From Halanaerobiales bacterium (GTDB lineage: Bacteria > Bacillota > Halanaerobiia > Halanaerobiales > DTU029), in contig JAKSCG010000025.1 in the NCBI GenBank assembly GCA_022360715.1, positions 1 to 64,000 of the forward strand: 64,000 bases of DNA, written 5' to 3'. The position numbers and the translations under genes were made by a program. Below are positions 53,940 through 62,638 of this stretch, piece by piece. Each line of letters begins with the position of its first letter. Position 1 is the first letter of the stretch. The notes beneath the pieces were generated by a model. That model made no database searches, was not told the DNA's origin, and saw only the letters and a program-made list of their open reading frames with translations.

Positions 53940-54464
53940 ATGGTTCAGACGATAGTTTTATACTTAATCATACTTGTGGGCAAGATGATTGAAGTCACCA
54001 TGGCTACGACCAGAATTGTGCTGATTACCAAAGGTGAAAAACTGAAAGGGGCAATTATCGGATTTTTTGAAGTAATAATCTGGGCGATTTTGATCGCCAA
54101 TGTACTTAAAGACATCACGGCCGACCCGATTAAACTGGTTATTTATTCAATCGGATTTTCCCTCGGTAATTATTTAGGGACAACCTTTGAACAAAAGCTC
54201 GGTTTTGGTACGGTTCGGATTGAATCGATTGTAAAAGAAGAGCATGGGGTAACCCTGGCCCGGGAGCTTAGAAATAAAGGCTTTGCCGTCACCGTAATTG
54301 AAGGCCAGGGGAAGGACTTTAAACGACATGTTTTAATTATGCATATTAAAAGAAAAAGGACTGAAGAAGCCGTATCGCTGATTAAAAACATACAAGGTAA
54401 TGTTGTAATTACCGTTAATGAGATCAAACCGGTTTATGGTGGATACGGCATTTTGAAGAAATAA
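53940..54464 (+). CDS. UPF0316 (YebE-type) membrane protein, DUF5698/DUF2179
   Basis: This 174-residue protein has three N-terminal membrane helices and the family stretch EVTMATTRIVLITKGEKLKGA followed by SIGFSLGNYLGTTFEQKL. A soluble C-terminal DUF2179 domain follows. Function unknown; DUF2179 may bind a small ligand. GAAAAGGGG precedes ATG 53940. Base composition returns to that of the core genes here. Confidence 0.88.
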   Translation: MVQTIVLYLIILVGKMIEVTMATTRIVLITKGEKLKGAIIGFFEVIIWAILIANVLKDITADPIKLVIYSIGFSLGNYLGTTFEQKLGFGTVRIESIVKEEHGVTLARELRNKGFAVTVIEGQGKDFKRHVLIMHIKRKRTEEAVSLIKNIQGNVVITVNEIKPVYGGYGILKK

Positions 54465-54495
54465 CTGTTGAACAAGTTTTACTAAAAATTTAGGG

Positions 54496-55881
54496 TCAAC
54501 CAACCGGTTTTAACCTGGCGGTAAAATGTCGCAGGATTGCCGGTTCATAGGTGAATACCAGCCCTTTTAAACTGGAAGCCTGGTCTTTGAGTGCGATTAA
54601 ACCGGCTGCTACAACGTCGAGATGGTTATTGGTATAAACCCGGCGGGGAATGGTCAGACGCAATAATTCCAGTGGTGATTCCAACTGTTGGCCGGTATCG
54701 GGATCCCGCCCCAGGAGGAAAGAACCGATCTCTACCCCCCGGACGCCAGCTTCCAGGTAAAGGGCATTACCTAAAGACTGGGCCGGGAATTGCTCAAAGG
54801 GGATCTGAGGTAGCAGCTTTTTGGCATCAACAAAAACGGCGTGTCCCCCGGTAGGATACTGGATTGGTACGGCCGCTTCTCGCAGTTGATCACCGAGGTA
54901 TTTAACCTGTTCTATCCGGTAGTCCAGATAAGCAAACTCGATCCCTTCTTTTAAACCCCGGGCCATCGCCTCAATATCCCGACCGGAAAGTCCCCCGTAA
55001 GTTGGGAATCCTTCCAGCGGAACAACCCTGGACCGTGCTTGTGTATAGAGCTCCTGATTGTCTTTAATCCCGATTAATCCGCCCATGTTGACAATAGCAT
55101 CTTTTTTGGCACTCATCGTAAAAGCTTCGGCATAACTGAAAGTCTCTCGGATGATCTCTTTAATTGATTTATCTTGATAACCGGCTTCCCTGGTTTTAAT
55201 AAAATAGGCATTTTCAGCATAACGGGCGGCATCAAGCAAGACCCTGATTCCGTATTTTTGGGCTAACTGACTAACTTCTCTCATATTTTTCATGGAGACA
55301 GGCTGACCACCGGCGCTATTACAAGTGATTGTAATGATGATCATGGCGATATTTTCACGACCCTCTTTTCGGATGAAGGCTTCCATTTTCTCTAAATCAA
55401 AATTACCTTTAAAGGGATGGTATGCTGTAGTATTAAGTGACTCTTCAATTACAAAATTTTCAGCTCTTCCCCCGGCTATTTCTACATGGGCTTTGGTGGT
55501 ATCAAAATGCATATTGCTCAAAACATATTGACCGGGACTTTCGATCAAGAGCGGAAAAAGAACCTGCTCGGCTCCCCGGCCCTGATGGGTAGGGATCGAG
55601 TATTGGTAGTTAAAGATATCCTGAACCGTCTCCTGGAGGTGATAAAAGTTCCGGCTACCGGCATAAGCCTCATCACCGAGCATTAATCCTGCCCATTGCT
55701 GATCACTCATTGCACCGGTTCCGCTATCAGTTAACAGGTCGATATAAACCTCTTCCGATTTGAGGGCAAAGAGATTATAACCGGCTCGTTCTAAAGCAGC
55801 TTCCCTTTGCGGACGAGGGATTAATTGGATTGGTTCGACCATCTTGATTTTAAATGGTTCGGCCTTAATTCTCTTTTTCAA
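54496..55881 (-). CDS. tnaA: Tryptophanase (tyrosine phenol-lyase family)
   Basis: This PLP beta-lyase of 461 residues has [30 protein letters not shown] and the PLP lysine in MSAKKDA. Tyrosine phenol-lyases carry an Arg in the VRSMERG stretch; here the text is [14 protein letters not shown], the tryptophanase form, so indole, pyruvate and ammonia are the likely products. TTG 55881 follows AAGGAGG. It lies 15 bases after glnA and is probably co-transcribed. Confidence 0.9.
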   Translation of the reverse strand: MKKRIKAEPFKIKMVEPIQLIPRPQREAALERAGYNLFALKSEEVYIDLLTDSGTGAMSDQQWAGLMLGDEAYAGSRNFYHLQETVQDIFNYQYSIPTHQGRGAEQVLFPLLIESPGQYVLSNMHFDTTKAHVEIAGGRAENFVIEESLNTTAYHPFKGNFDLEKMEAFIRKEGRENIAMIIITITCNSAGGQPVSMKNMREVSQLAQKYGIRVLLDAARYAENAYFIKTREAGYQDKSIKEIIRETFSYAEAFTMSAKKDAIVNMGGLIGIKDNQELYTQARSRVVPLEGFPTYGGLSGRDIEAMARGLKEGIEFAYLDYRIEQVKYLGDQLREAAVPIQYPTGGHAVFVDAKKLLPQIPFEQFPAQSLGNALYLEAGVRGVEIGSFLLGRDPDTGQQLESPLELLRLTIPRRVYTNNHLDVVAAGLIALKDQASSLKGLVFTYEPAILRHFTARLKPVG

Positions 55882-55896
55882 TTTGTTTCCTCCTTA

Positions 55897-57330
55897 TTAA
55901 GCATCATAATATAACTCAAATTCTTTCGGAATCGGGTATTGATTAATTTCCCGGCTTTCTTTTCGCTTTATTTCCAGCCAGTTTTTGATTAAATTGCCGG
56001 AAAAGATATCTTCTTTCCGCAAGAATTGTTGGTCACTCTCCAGTGCTTGCAGGGCTTCTTCCAGACTGGACGGGAGGAAGTTCAGTTGCTGTTCTTCGGC
56101 CGGGGTCAGGTGATAGACGTTTTTATCAATCGGTCCATAGCCCTCTTTGATCGGATCTATTTGTTTTTCAATTCCGTCCAGTCCGGCCAACAGGATTGCC
56201 GCAAAGGTCAAATAGGGATTCCCGGTGGCATCGCCGGGACGAAACTCAAAGCGTTTATCCTCCGGGCTGGTTGCATAACCAGGGATTCTGATCACCGCCG
56301 AGCGGTTGGAGGCGGCAAAACAGATCGCTACCGGAGCTTCATATCCTTTAACCAGCCGTTTATAAGAGTTGGTGGTGGGAGCAGCCAGGGCCATTAGTGC
56401 CGGAGTGTGGACCAGGATTCCTCCCATAAAATTTAGGGCTAACCGGGAAAGTCCGCTACAGTTAGCTGATGACCCATTGAAAAGGGATTTCCCCTTCCGA
56501 GCTAGTTGCAGATGAATATGAAAACCACTGCCGGCCTCGGCATAGATCGGTTTAGGCATAAAGGTAGCGGTTTTACCGCGGGCATAGGCCATATTTTTGA
56601 CAAAATACTTAATTAACATGGAGGCATCGGCCAGGGAAAAAGCTTCACCCCGTTCGACTTCAATTTCGTGTTGTCCCGGTCCCCCGACCTCATGGTGGTG
56701 GTATTTGATTTTGATCCCCAGTTGAGCAAGGGCCAGTGTAATCTCGGAACGTAAATCCCGGTAGAGGTCATAGGGGGCATCTTTATGGTAGCCGTCTTTG
56801 CAGCCAATCTGATAACCCTGACCGCCACTTTCTTGATCGGAATTCCAGCCGGCTTGCCTGGAGTCAAGGGAGTAGCCTGAGGCCTGCGGGTAGTTCCAGT
56901 AGTTAATCCTGTCCAGAAGATAGTATTCAAACTCCGGTCCGACAATAAATTGATCGGCAACCCCGGTCTTTTGCAAATAATTGAGGGCTTTTTTTAAAAT
57001 ATTCCGGGATTCGTCTCCAAATAAGACCTGCTCTCCGTCCTTGATTTCGTAAATATTGACCATAAAGCTGAGCGTAGGTTGTTCCCAGAAAGGGTCGAGA
57101 AAAGCGGTCTGGAGATCCGGGATAAAGATCATATCACTGGCTTCCACCCTTTTATAGCCATAGTTGGAACCGTCAAAACCAAATCCTTCGGTAAAAACAG
57201 TTTCGGTTAGCCCGTTGGCCGGTATGGTCAGGTGCCGCCAGTTACCCGTCAATTCCGGGATCTTAAAATCAAGCATTTTAATTCCATTTTCTCGGACATA
57301 AGTATTAAGTTCTTGAAAATTACTAAACAT
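55897..57330 (-). CDS. glnA: Glutamine synthetase (class I type)
   Basis: The enzyme joins ammonia to glutamate. At 477 residues it has TEGFGFDGSNYG, GPEFEYYLL, HHHEVGGPGQHEIE (metal and ammonium site), NSYKRLVKGYEAPV (ATP loop) and RFEFRPGDATGNPYL. I did not see the typical adenylylation-site tyrosine motif NLYDLP. Co-transcription with tryptophanase would recapture ammonia set free from tryptophan. This gene is expressed from a minus-strand promoter near 57361-57389. Confidence 0.95.
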   Translation of the reverse strand: MFSNFQELNTYVRENGIKMLDFKIPELTGNWRHLTIPANGLTETVFTEGFGFDGSNYGYKRVEASDMIFIPDLQTAFLDPFWEQPTLSFMVNIYEIKDGEQVLFGDESRNILKKALNYLQKTGVADQFIVGPEFEYYLLDRINYWNYPQASGYSLDSRQAGWNSDQESGGQGYQIGCKDGYHKDAPYDLYRDLRSEITLALAQLGIKIKYHHHEVGGPGQHEIEVERGEAFSLADASMLIKYFVKNMAYARGKTATFMPKPIYAEAGSGFHIHLQLARKGKSLFNGSSANCSGLSRLALNFMGGILVHTPALMALAAPTTNSYKRLVKGYEAPVAICFAASNRSAVIRIPGYATSPEDKRFEFRPGDATGNPYLTFAAILLAGLDGIEKQIDPIKEGYGPIDKNVYHLTPAEEQQLNFLPSSLEEALQALESDQQFLRKEDIFSGNLIKNWLEIKRKESREINQYPIPKEFELYYDA

Positions 57331-57360
57331 GTGGTTGAGACCCCCCTTGAAAAAGATCGT

Positions 57361-57401
57361 ATTTATTATCTTTTACATAATCAGGTCAAGATATGATCTT
57401 G
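57361..57401 (-). promoter_or_regulatory. Putative glnA-tnaA promoter with palindromic operator
   Basis: On the minus strand TTGACC (57389-57384), 17 bases, then ATAAAT (57366-57361). The palindrome CAAGAT-N3-ATCTTG (57387-57401) overlaps the -35. Confidence 0.5.
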
Positions 57402-57463
57402 CTATTTTATAGATTTTCTTTTTATGGAAAAAATCCTGCTTCAATATTTTGTGCTTTTCTAGA

Positions 57464-58615
57464 TTATTTTTTCAGTTCTGTTGCTAAGTTAACTATTCGC
57501 GCGAAAAAGAGGTTAGCTGCCTGATGCTTACCCATTGCCATACAAAGATGGGCAATGTTTTTGGCGGTAACCGGGGGTAAATCTGTGCTTTTTTCTGCTT
57601 GGGTGATCAGGTTTTGGAGAGTTTTTTTTGCTTGGCGATGCCGATCGGTGGCCAGATAAATTTTAGTCAAGATAACGAGTGCCTCAAGCAGGCTGTTTTT
57701 ACTTAGCGGTTCAGTCCGGCTAAGCCCGGTCAGTAATTTATGGGCTTGGTCGCCATATTCTTCGGCCAGTTGATAATTATTTTCGGCAAAATAGACAAGG
57801 CTTAAAAGGAGAAGGGCTTCAGCCTGGGGGAGTTCCAGCTCCAATATGCGATTAAGCTGCAATCCTTTTTCCAGATACTCTTTGGCTTGCTCTAAATTCT
57901 CCTTTTTGAAGTGACAATAGCCTAAGCGGATAAAGACATCCAGGACGGTTTCCATGATTTGATGGTGGCGAGCATAAGCCAGTGTTTGATTATATTCGAT
58001 GATCGCTGTTTCATATTGCTCCAGATTTTGCCATGCGGTGGCTTTATTTAAATACATTTTTGATAGGGTTAATGGTTGTTTTATTCCTTTGGCTTCGGCA
58101 AAGGCGATGCCCTGTTCATAAATCTCAATAGCTTTCACATAACATTGCTGACCAAAAAGAGCCAAGCCCCCAAAAGCGAAGGCTTCTAATTTGCAAGGCG
58201 AAATCCAATCCCGGTCAATTGTGATCAGTTGTTGGAGCAACCGGCTGCATTCGCTCAGACGGTTTAAATAAAAAAGGGCCTTAGCCTGCAATAATTTAAC
58301 TTTAACCCCTACGGGAGATTGCCAATCGGTGGAGATCTGTTGGCTATCGATCAGCACACCTTTATATTTTTTAGCAGCAAAAAGGGTTTCTAAGCGGGCT
58401 AATTGATAATCCAACTGATTGTCGGTACCGATTAGATGAGCTAAGTCTACCTTTAATTGCGCCGCAAGGTGGGTTAATACTTTGAAAGATGGTGTAACTT
58501 TGCCTAATTCGATCTGGCTTAGATAACCTTTCGTGAATTCTTCGCCAGCAACTTCTTTTAAGGTCATACCTTTTTCTTTGCGCAATGAACGAAGTTTTTT
58601 TCCAATATAGATCAT
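57464..58615 (-). CDS. XRE-family regulator with TPR repeats
   Basis: This 383-residue protein has an N-terminal XRE helix-turn-helix (about 4-58, LRSLRKEKGMTLKEVAGEEFTKG-like) followed by at least six TPR-like helical pairs, the design of RRNPP/Rap-type peptide-sensing regulators. ATG 58615 has GGAGG 7-8 bases ahead; a GTG 15 bases earlier overlaps it. It lies upstream of glnA-tnaA and divergent from a GNAT gene. It may sense a peptide, but no short secreted peptide gene was found nearby. Confidence 0.88.
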   Translation of the reverse strand: MIYIGKKLRSLRKEKGMTLKEVAGEEFTKGYLSQIELGKVTPSFKVLTHLAAQLKVDLAHLIGTDNQLDYQLARLETLFAAKKYKGVLIDSQQISTDWQSPVGVKVKLLQAKALFYLNRLSECSRLLQQLITIDRDWISPCKLEAFAFGGLALFGQQCYVKAIEIYEQGIAFAEAKGIKQPLTLSKMYLNKATAWQNLEQYETAIIEYNQTLAYARHHQIMETVLDVFIRLGYCHFKKENLEQAKEYLEKGLQLNRILELELPQAEALLLLSLVYFAENNYQLAEEYGDQAHKLLTGLSRTEPLSKNSLLEALVILTKIYLATDRHRQAKKTLQNLITQAEKSTDLPPVTAKNIAHLCMAMGKHQAANLFFARIVNLATELKK

Positions 58616-58657
58616 GCTAAACTCCTCCACAAAAGTATAATATAATTAAACTTTAGC

Positions 58658-58685
58658 TTGACACCTAGTATAATTTTATTATACT
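58658..58685 (+). promoter_or_regulatory. GNAT gene promoter with perfect palindrome
   Basis: TTGACA (58658-58663), a 16-base spacer and TATACT (58680-58685). AGTATAAT-TTT-ATTATACT (58667-58685) is a perfect inverted repeat covering the -10, a likely operator. Confidence 0.7.
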
Positions 58686-58721
58686 ATTAATATTAAGAAC
58701 AAGCAAGGATGGAGGGTTAAA

Positions 58722-59516
58722 ATGCTCGAGCAAGTGGTGAATAGAGCCAAAAACTTTCGATATCACAGTTTTCAACAGCTAGTTCCAAGCGAGCCAATTA
58801 AAGTTTTTGAAGGAGACGAATACATATTGGTTGCGGAAAGAGAGCGTGATCGAATCAAGCTTTTCTGGGCGGTAAATGCAATAGAGAGCCTACCGGAAGT
58901 GCTTGAACAAAGTGCCAAAGACTTAGCAGCCGGTGAGCTGATTGTTGAGTTTATCCCGCCTGAGTTCATTAATAGTTTAGAAAAGGCCGGATTGAGAGTG
59001 AGCAGTGAATGGATCGATTTCTGGTTAAAAGACTTACCGGTTAAAAGATGGGATTATCCTTTAACCGCAGAGATACGTTTGATTAAAGCGGCCGAGACCG
59101 GGTTAGCCGCAGCAGTTACCCGTTCCTGTGCCGGGATGTCTCGCCAGTTTTTCGGGGAAGGGGAAGCGGGGATAATAGAGTGGCTTAATCAACAAGAGCA
59201 GCAGGTTTTTGTCGCCATAAAAAACGAGGAAATCGTTGGTACCTGTATGATCGGAACATATCAAGGAAAGTTGGGTAAAGTTGTCTGGCTTCGTCTGCTG
59301 GCTGTTCATCCTGATCAGCAAGGGCAGGGAATAGGACGTTCCTTAGCTAAAGTTGGCCTGGAATGGGGACAACAACAGGGATGTACAGTCAGCTTTTTAG
59401 CGACAGATACGGAAAATTTTCCGGCAATTCATCTCTATGAAAAGTTAGGTTATCAAAGACAAGAAGGGCGGGGGCAGATTAACATGGTATATAAAATTAA
59501 AAAAAAGCAGAGCTAG
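58722..59516 (+). CDS. GNAT-family N-acetyltransferase
   Basis: The 264-residue protein has a C-terminal GNAT domain (about 110-260) with LRLLAVHPDQQGQGIGRSL as the acetyl-CoA loop and LYEKLGYQRQ at the end. The N-terminal 100 residues form an extra domain. GGAGGG precedes ATG 58722. A 21-base piece of this gene (58995-59015) recurs downstream at 60296-60316. Confidence 0.88.
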   Translation: MLEQVVNRAKNFRYHSFQQLVPSEPIKVFEGDEYILVAERERDRIKLFWAVNAIESLPEVLEQSAKDLAAGELIVEFIPPEFINSLEKAGLRVSSEWIDFWLKDLPVKRWDYPLTAEIRLIKAAETGLAAAVTRSCAGMSRQFFGEGEAGIIEWLNQQEQQVFVAIKNEEIVGTCMIGTYQGKLGKVVWLRLLAVHPDQQGQGIGRSLAKVGLEWGQQQGCTVSFLATDTENFPAIHLYEKLGYQRQEGRGQINMVYKIKKKQS

Positions 59517-59565
59517 ATATTTTTGTTCAATAATCTCCTTTTAATATATATGGAGGTGGGTTGGT

Positions 59566-60282
59566 ATTGATATTAATGCAATAAGAGAAAGTTTAAATGA
59601 ATTGAGTGATGAGAAATATAAAAAAAATGTAATTCGATTAGGGATATCGAAAGATAAAGCTTGGGGTGTTCGTACCGGTGATATTAGGAAATTGGCTAGA
59701 AAAATTGGCACCAATCACAAGTTGGCCGGGGAACTTTGGCAGAACGGAATACATGAAGAGCAACTCTTAGCTGTCTTATTATTTGATCAAAAAGAGATCA
59801 CCTATCAGGAAATAGAAAATTTAATGGGTGAAATCAATTCATGGGATTTATGTGATCATATTTGTAAAAATTTGATTATCAAGACGAGTTTTGCAGCCGA
59901 TATCATGAAAAGTTGGAGTAAACAAAGGTCATTATATTTTAGGCGTGCCGCTTTTGTTCTGATGACAGCAGAAATGATTAAAAAAAGGGAAAAAATTGAG
60001 CCGGAGCAAGTAGAATTATACATTGAAAGAATTAAAGCATGTGCTGATGATAATAGACCACATGTTAGAAAAGCGGTATCTCTGGTCCTGCGAGAAATCG
60101 GAAAAATAAATTATCATTATCAGGAAAAAGCGATTTTAGTTGCTTACGAATTAATTGGCGAGGGAAAAGCCAGTGCTTGGGTAGGGAAGAACGCAGTCAA
60201 AGAGCTGGAGACTCTGGTTAAGGTTGAGGAGAGAGGGAGGTTGTTGACAGCCAATTCAAAAATGGGAAGTAAGTATAAATGA
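59566..60282 (+). CDS. DNA-alkylation repair (AlkD-like) HEAT protein, probable ATT start
   Basis: This helical HEAT-like protein has FRRAAFVLMTAE and NSWDLCDHICKNLI, typical of AlkD-type proteins. The usual N-terminus (DINAIRESLNELSDEKYKK) extends upstream of the first TTG (59602). In that stretch there is no ATG, GTG, TTG or CTG back to an in-frame TAA (59542). GGAGGTG (59552-59558) is placed 7-9 bases before ATT 59566, giving (M)DINAIRESLN, while the TTG lacks a ribosome site. I therefore place the start at ATT. The protein has 238 residues. Base-excision of alkylated bases is the family role. Confidence 0.83.
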   Translation: MDINAIRESLNELSDEKYKKNVIRLGISKDKAWGVRTGDIRKLARKIGTNHKLAGELWQNGIHEEQLLAVLLFDQKEITYQEIENLMGEINSWDLCDHICKNLIIKTSFAADIMKSWSKQRSLYFRRAAFVLMTAEMIKKREKIEPEQVELYIERIKACADDNRPHVRKAVSLVLREIGKINYHYQEKAILVAYELIGEGKASAWVGKNAVKELETLVKVEERGRLLTANSKMGSKYK

Positions 60283-60336
60283 AAGGCCACGATTTAGAGT
60301 GAGCAGTGAATGGATCAATCAAAGTGGCCTTATTTT
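60283..60336 (+). terminator. Terminator after the AlkD-like gene
   Basis: AAGGCCAC (60283-60290) / GTGGCCTT (60324-60331) with a large loop, then ATTTTT. The loop contains a copied fragment of the GNAT gene. Confidence 0.7.
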
Positions 60337-60343
60337 TCGTCTA

Positions 60344-61096
60344 TTACCTCTGAAAAAAGGCAGTTGCTTCCTTAATGTATAGTTCGGGATCTCCAATACA
60401 CAATTCTCCATGATTTAGTCCTTGGAAAACCTTTATTTCAGCCTTGGGTAAAACTTTTGAAATAGCTTTGGCATACTTTTTTCCAAGCCAAGCCTCTTTT
60501 GAGCCATACCAATATGCTAGATCTGTCTTAACAGTTTTGAGTGAGCTTGGTAATGAATAATTAAAGACAGACAAATGTATATTTCGACAATTTTCTTCTG
60601 TCATATTAGCACCAATCTTTAATATCTCTTCAACCAATTCTTTGGAATAAAAAGAGCGGTTTAGCATGTTGTGCGTGCGTTTATTTCCCTTTTTCATGGA
60701 ATTAATTAGTCTAAGTCTTATTTTAATAGATAAAAATAACATTAACTTATTCATTGGGACTACTGGTCCGGCATCAATAATTGCTTTATTAATTTTCAGC
60801 TGGTTTTTAGCAAGAATATCGATCCCGATAGTAGCTCCAAGAGATGCACCACAGAGTGCATATATCTCCTCACCATATACTCTTTTAACATAGTCGATTA
60901 TATCAGTTGCTGCTTGTTCCACAGTAGTAAATGTAGAGCTATTCTTCAGATCATGTCCATTCAAAATCGGGACTATAACATAATAATCTTTACTAAAAAA
61001 ATCGATTTGGGGCAGCCACATCTTCCATGAGATATTATAGCCATGAATGAGTATTATCGCCTTGTTATTTTGATTACCATACTCTAAAAAGCGCAT
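60344..61096 (-). CDS. Alpha/beta hydrolase
   Basis: This 250-residue hydrolase has an oxyanion loop ILIHGYNISWKMW, nucleophile elbow CGASLGAT (Ser), and a late His in GLNHGE; the acid is probably Asp before AYWYGSKEAW. ATG 61096 has AAGGAG 7 bases ahead. It is the second gene after a TetR regulator, and together they look like a small inducible detoxification unit. The substrate is unknown. AT-rich. Confidence 0.88.
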   Translation of the reverse strand: MRFLEYGNQNNKAIILIHGYNISWKMWLPQIDFFSKDYYVIVPILNGHDLKNSSTFTTVEQAATDIIDYVKRVYGEEIYALCGASLGATIGIDILAKNQLKINKAIIDAGPVVPMNKLMLFLSIKIRLRLINSMKKGNKRTHNMLNRSFYSKELVEEILKIGANMTEENCRNIHLSVFNYSLPSSLKTVKTDLAYWYGSKEAWLGKKYAKAISKVLPKAEIKVFQGLNHGELCIGDPELYIKEATAFFQR

Positions 61097-61110
61097 CAAA
61101 CCACTCCTTT

Positions 61111-61725
61111 TTAATTTAAATACTCTGCTTTATAGACAGCTTGTTTAAAAAATCCGATCATCTGTATAGCCTGTTGACACATAGATTCTACTGAACTTTG
61201 GTTATATAATCCTTCCTTCCAGATTCCATCACTACACCATTCAATCATCTTAAATAAACAGCTTATATCTGTTCCTTCTTTAAACTTATTGTAATCAACA
61301 TTTTGATAACTTTCTTGAAGGTAGTTCCATTTAATATTCTGATTAATTTCTGTAATTGTCTGTGCGATCACCGGATTTTTTTCTTCATTAGCTTTGATTA
61401 TAAATTGATAGAGATATCGGTGTTCATTAAACAAAGTAATTTTGATTAATATGCTTTGACGAACTAATTCAAAATAATCTCGTTCCTTAAAATTAAATTG
61501 CTCTTCGACTTTTTTACCTAACTGCTCTAAGGAATAGTTATACAAGTAGAGGTATAATGATATCTTATTTTTAAAATATTGAAAGAGTGAGCCTTTAGAG
61601 ATCTCTGCTTTGCGGGCAATATCATCTGTCAAAGCATTTTTAAAATTATTAACTGAAAAGACTTGTAAAGAAGCGCTGATAATTCTTTCTTTTTTTTTCT
61701 GATCCAATTTGTTAAACCGTTCCAT
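61111..61725 (-). CDS. TetR-family regulator
   Basis: This 204-residue protein has an N-terminal TetR HTH (ALTDDIARKAEISKGSLFQYFKNK-like, about 30-53) and a helical ligand domain. A palindrome lies just upstream. It ends 12 bases before the hydrolase gene, which it probably controls. Confidence 0.9.
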   Translation of the reverse strand: MERFNKLDQKKKERIISASLQVFSVNNFKNALTDDIARKAEISKGSLFQYFKNKISLYLYLYNYSLEQLGKKVEEQFNFKERDYFELVRQSILIKITLFNEHRYLYQFIIKANEEKNPVIAQTITEINQNIKWNYLQESYQNVDYNKFKEGTDISCLFKMIEWCSDGIWKEGLYNQSSVESMCQQAIQMIGFFKQAVYKAEYLN

Positions 61726-61738
61726 CTTAAACTCCTTT

Positions 61739-61751
61739 CTGACCGGGTCAG
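61739..61751 (-). promoter_or_regulatory. Putative TetR operator
   Basis: CTGACC-G-GGTCAG is a perfect inverted repeat, 13 bases ahead of the tetR start and next to an AT-rich -10-like stretch (near 61753-61762). Confidence 0.6.
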
Positions 61752-61820
61752 TTATTATTATTACAGAGTGACTGAAAAAAACAACCCCTTTAACAAAATA
61801 AGTTTGCTTTTTTGCTACCG

Positions 61821-61902
61821 ATCTTACTGGATTGTAAGATAGTTAGCTGAACTGTAAGATTAACGAAATGGTATTTGCCGTTGGAATCCTGTACACTATA
61901 AT
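61821..61902 (+). promoter_or_regulatory. ABC-gene promoter with triple GTAAGAT sites
   Basis: TTGCCG (61875-61880), a 16-base spacer and TATAAT (61897-61902). Upstream are ATCTTAC (61821-61827), GTAAGAT (61834-61840) and GTAAGAT (61854-61860): an inverted pair plus a direct copy 20 bases on, suggesting response-regulator control. Confidence 0.65.
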
Positions 61903-61939
61903 CGTACGGAAGCCTGAACAGAGATAAGGGGTGAATAAG

Positions 61940-62638
61940 ATCGAAATTGTGAAATTAAAGCAAGTTAATAAAGTGTACGGGAAAGGTGAAAATAAAGTAG
62001 CAGCACTAAAAAATATTAATTTATCGGTGAATAAAGGTGAGTTTGTCGCGATTGTTGGGGCATCTGGTTCCGGGAAAAGCACCCTGCTGCATATCCTGGG
62101 AGGTCTGGATCGACCCAACAGTGGACAGGTGATCGTAGATCAGGAAAATATTTATGACTATCCGGAAGAACGCTTAGCCATTTTTCGTCGCCGCAAAGTC
62201 GGCTTTATCTTTCAATTCTTTAATCTGATCCCGGTCCTTGATGTCGAAGAAAACATAGCGCTCCCGGTACTGTTAGATCATGAGCAAGTAGATAGCAGTT
62301 ATTTAAATGAGTTGATTCAAATTCTCGATTTAAAAGAGCGGAAGCAGCATCTTCCCTCAGAATTATCCGGGGGTCAACAACAAAGAGTCTCGATCGGCCG
62401 AGCCTTGCTAAATAAACCGGCGATCGTTTTAGCCGATGAGCCGACCGGTAATCTGGACAGTAAAAGCTCGAAAGAAGTGATTGATCTGCTCAAATTTACC
62501 GCTAAAAAATATCAGCAAACCCTGATTTTGATTACCCATGATCTGAATATAGCTGCTCTGGCTGACCGGGTGATCACTCTTCAGGACGGTGAGATTATAT
62601 CCGATCAACCGCTCAAGCAACAGGAGGCCTTACGATGA
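61940..62638 (+). CDS. ABC transporter ATPase (LolD/MacB/BceA type)
   Basis: This ATPase has Walker A GASGSGKST, signature LSGGQQQRVSIGRAL, Walker B IVLADEPTGNLDS, and the H-loop LITHDLN. The type pairs with FtsX-like permeases. Start choices: GTG 61931 lies directly on the AAGGGGTG ribosome site; an in-frame ATC at 61940, 6-9 bases after that site, would give (M)EIVKLKQVNKVYG, the usual opening. GTG 61949 is too far. I place the start at 61940, with GTG 61931 as the conventional alternative. Confidence 0.8.
   Translation: MEIVKLKQVNKVYGKGENKVAALKNINLSVNKGEFVAIVGASGSGKSTLLHILGGLDRPNSGQVIVDQENIYDYPEERLAIFRRRKVGFIFQFFNLIPVLDVEENIALPVLLDHEQVDSSYLNELIQILDLKERKQHLPSELSGGQQQRVSIGRALLNKPAIVLADEPTGNLDSKSSKEVIDLLKFTAKKYQQTLILITHDLNIAALADRVITLQDGEIISDQPLKQQEALR

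Noticed and set aside
54496-55881. Tyrosine phenol-lyase as the identity of the PLP lyase
   Set aside because: Parts look TPL-like ([12 protein letters not shown]), but the substrate-deciding stretch reads [11 protein letters not shown] as in tryptophanases and lacks the Arg of TPL.
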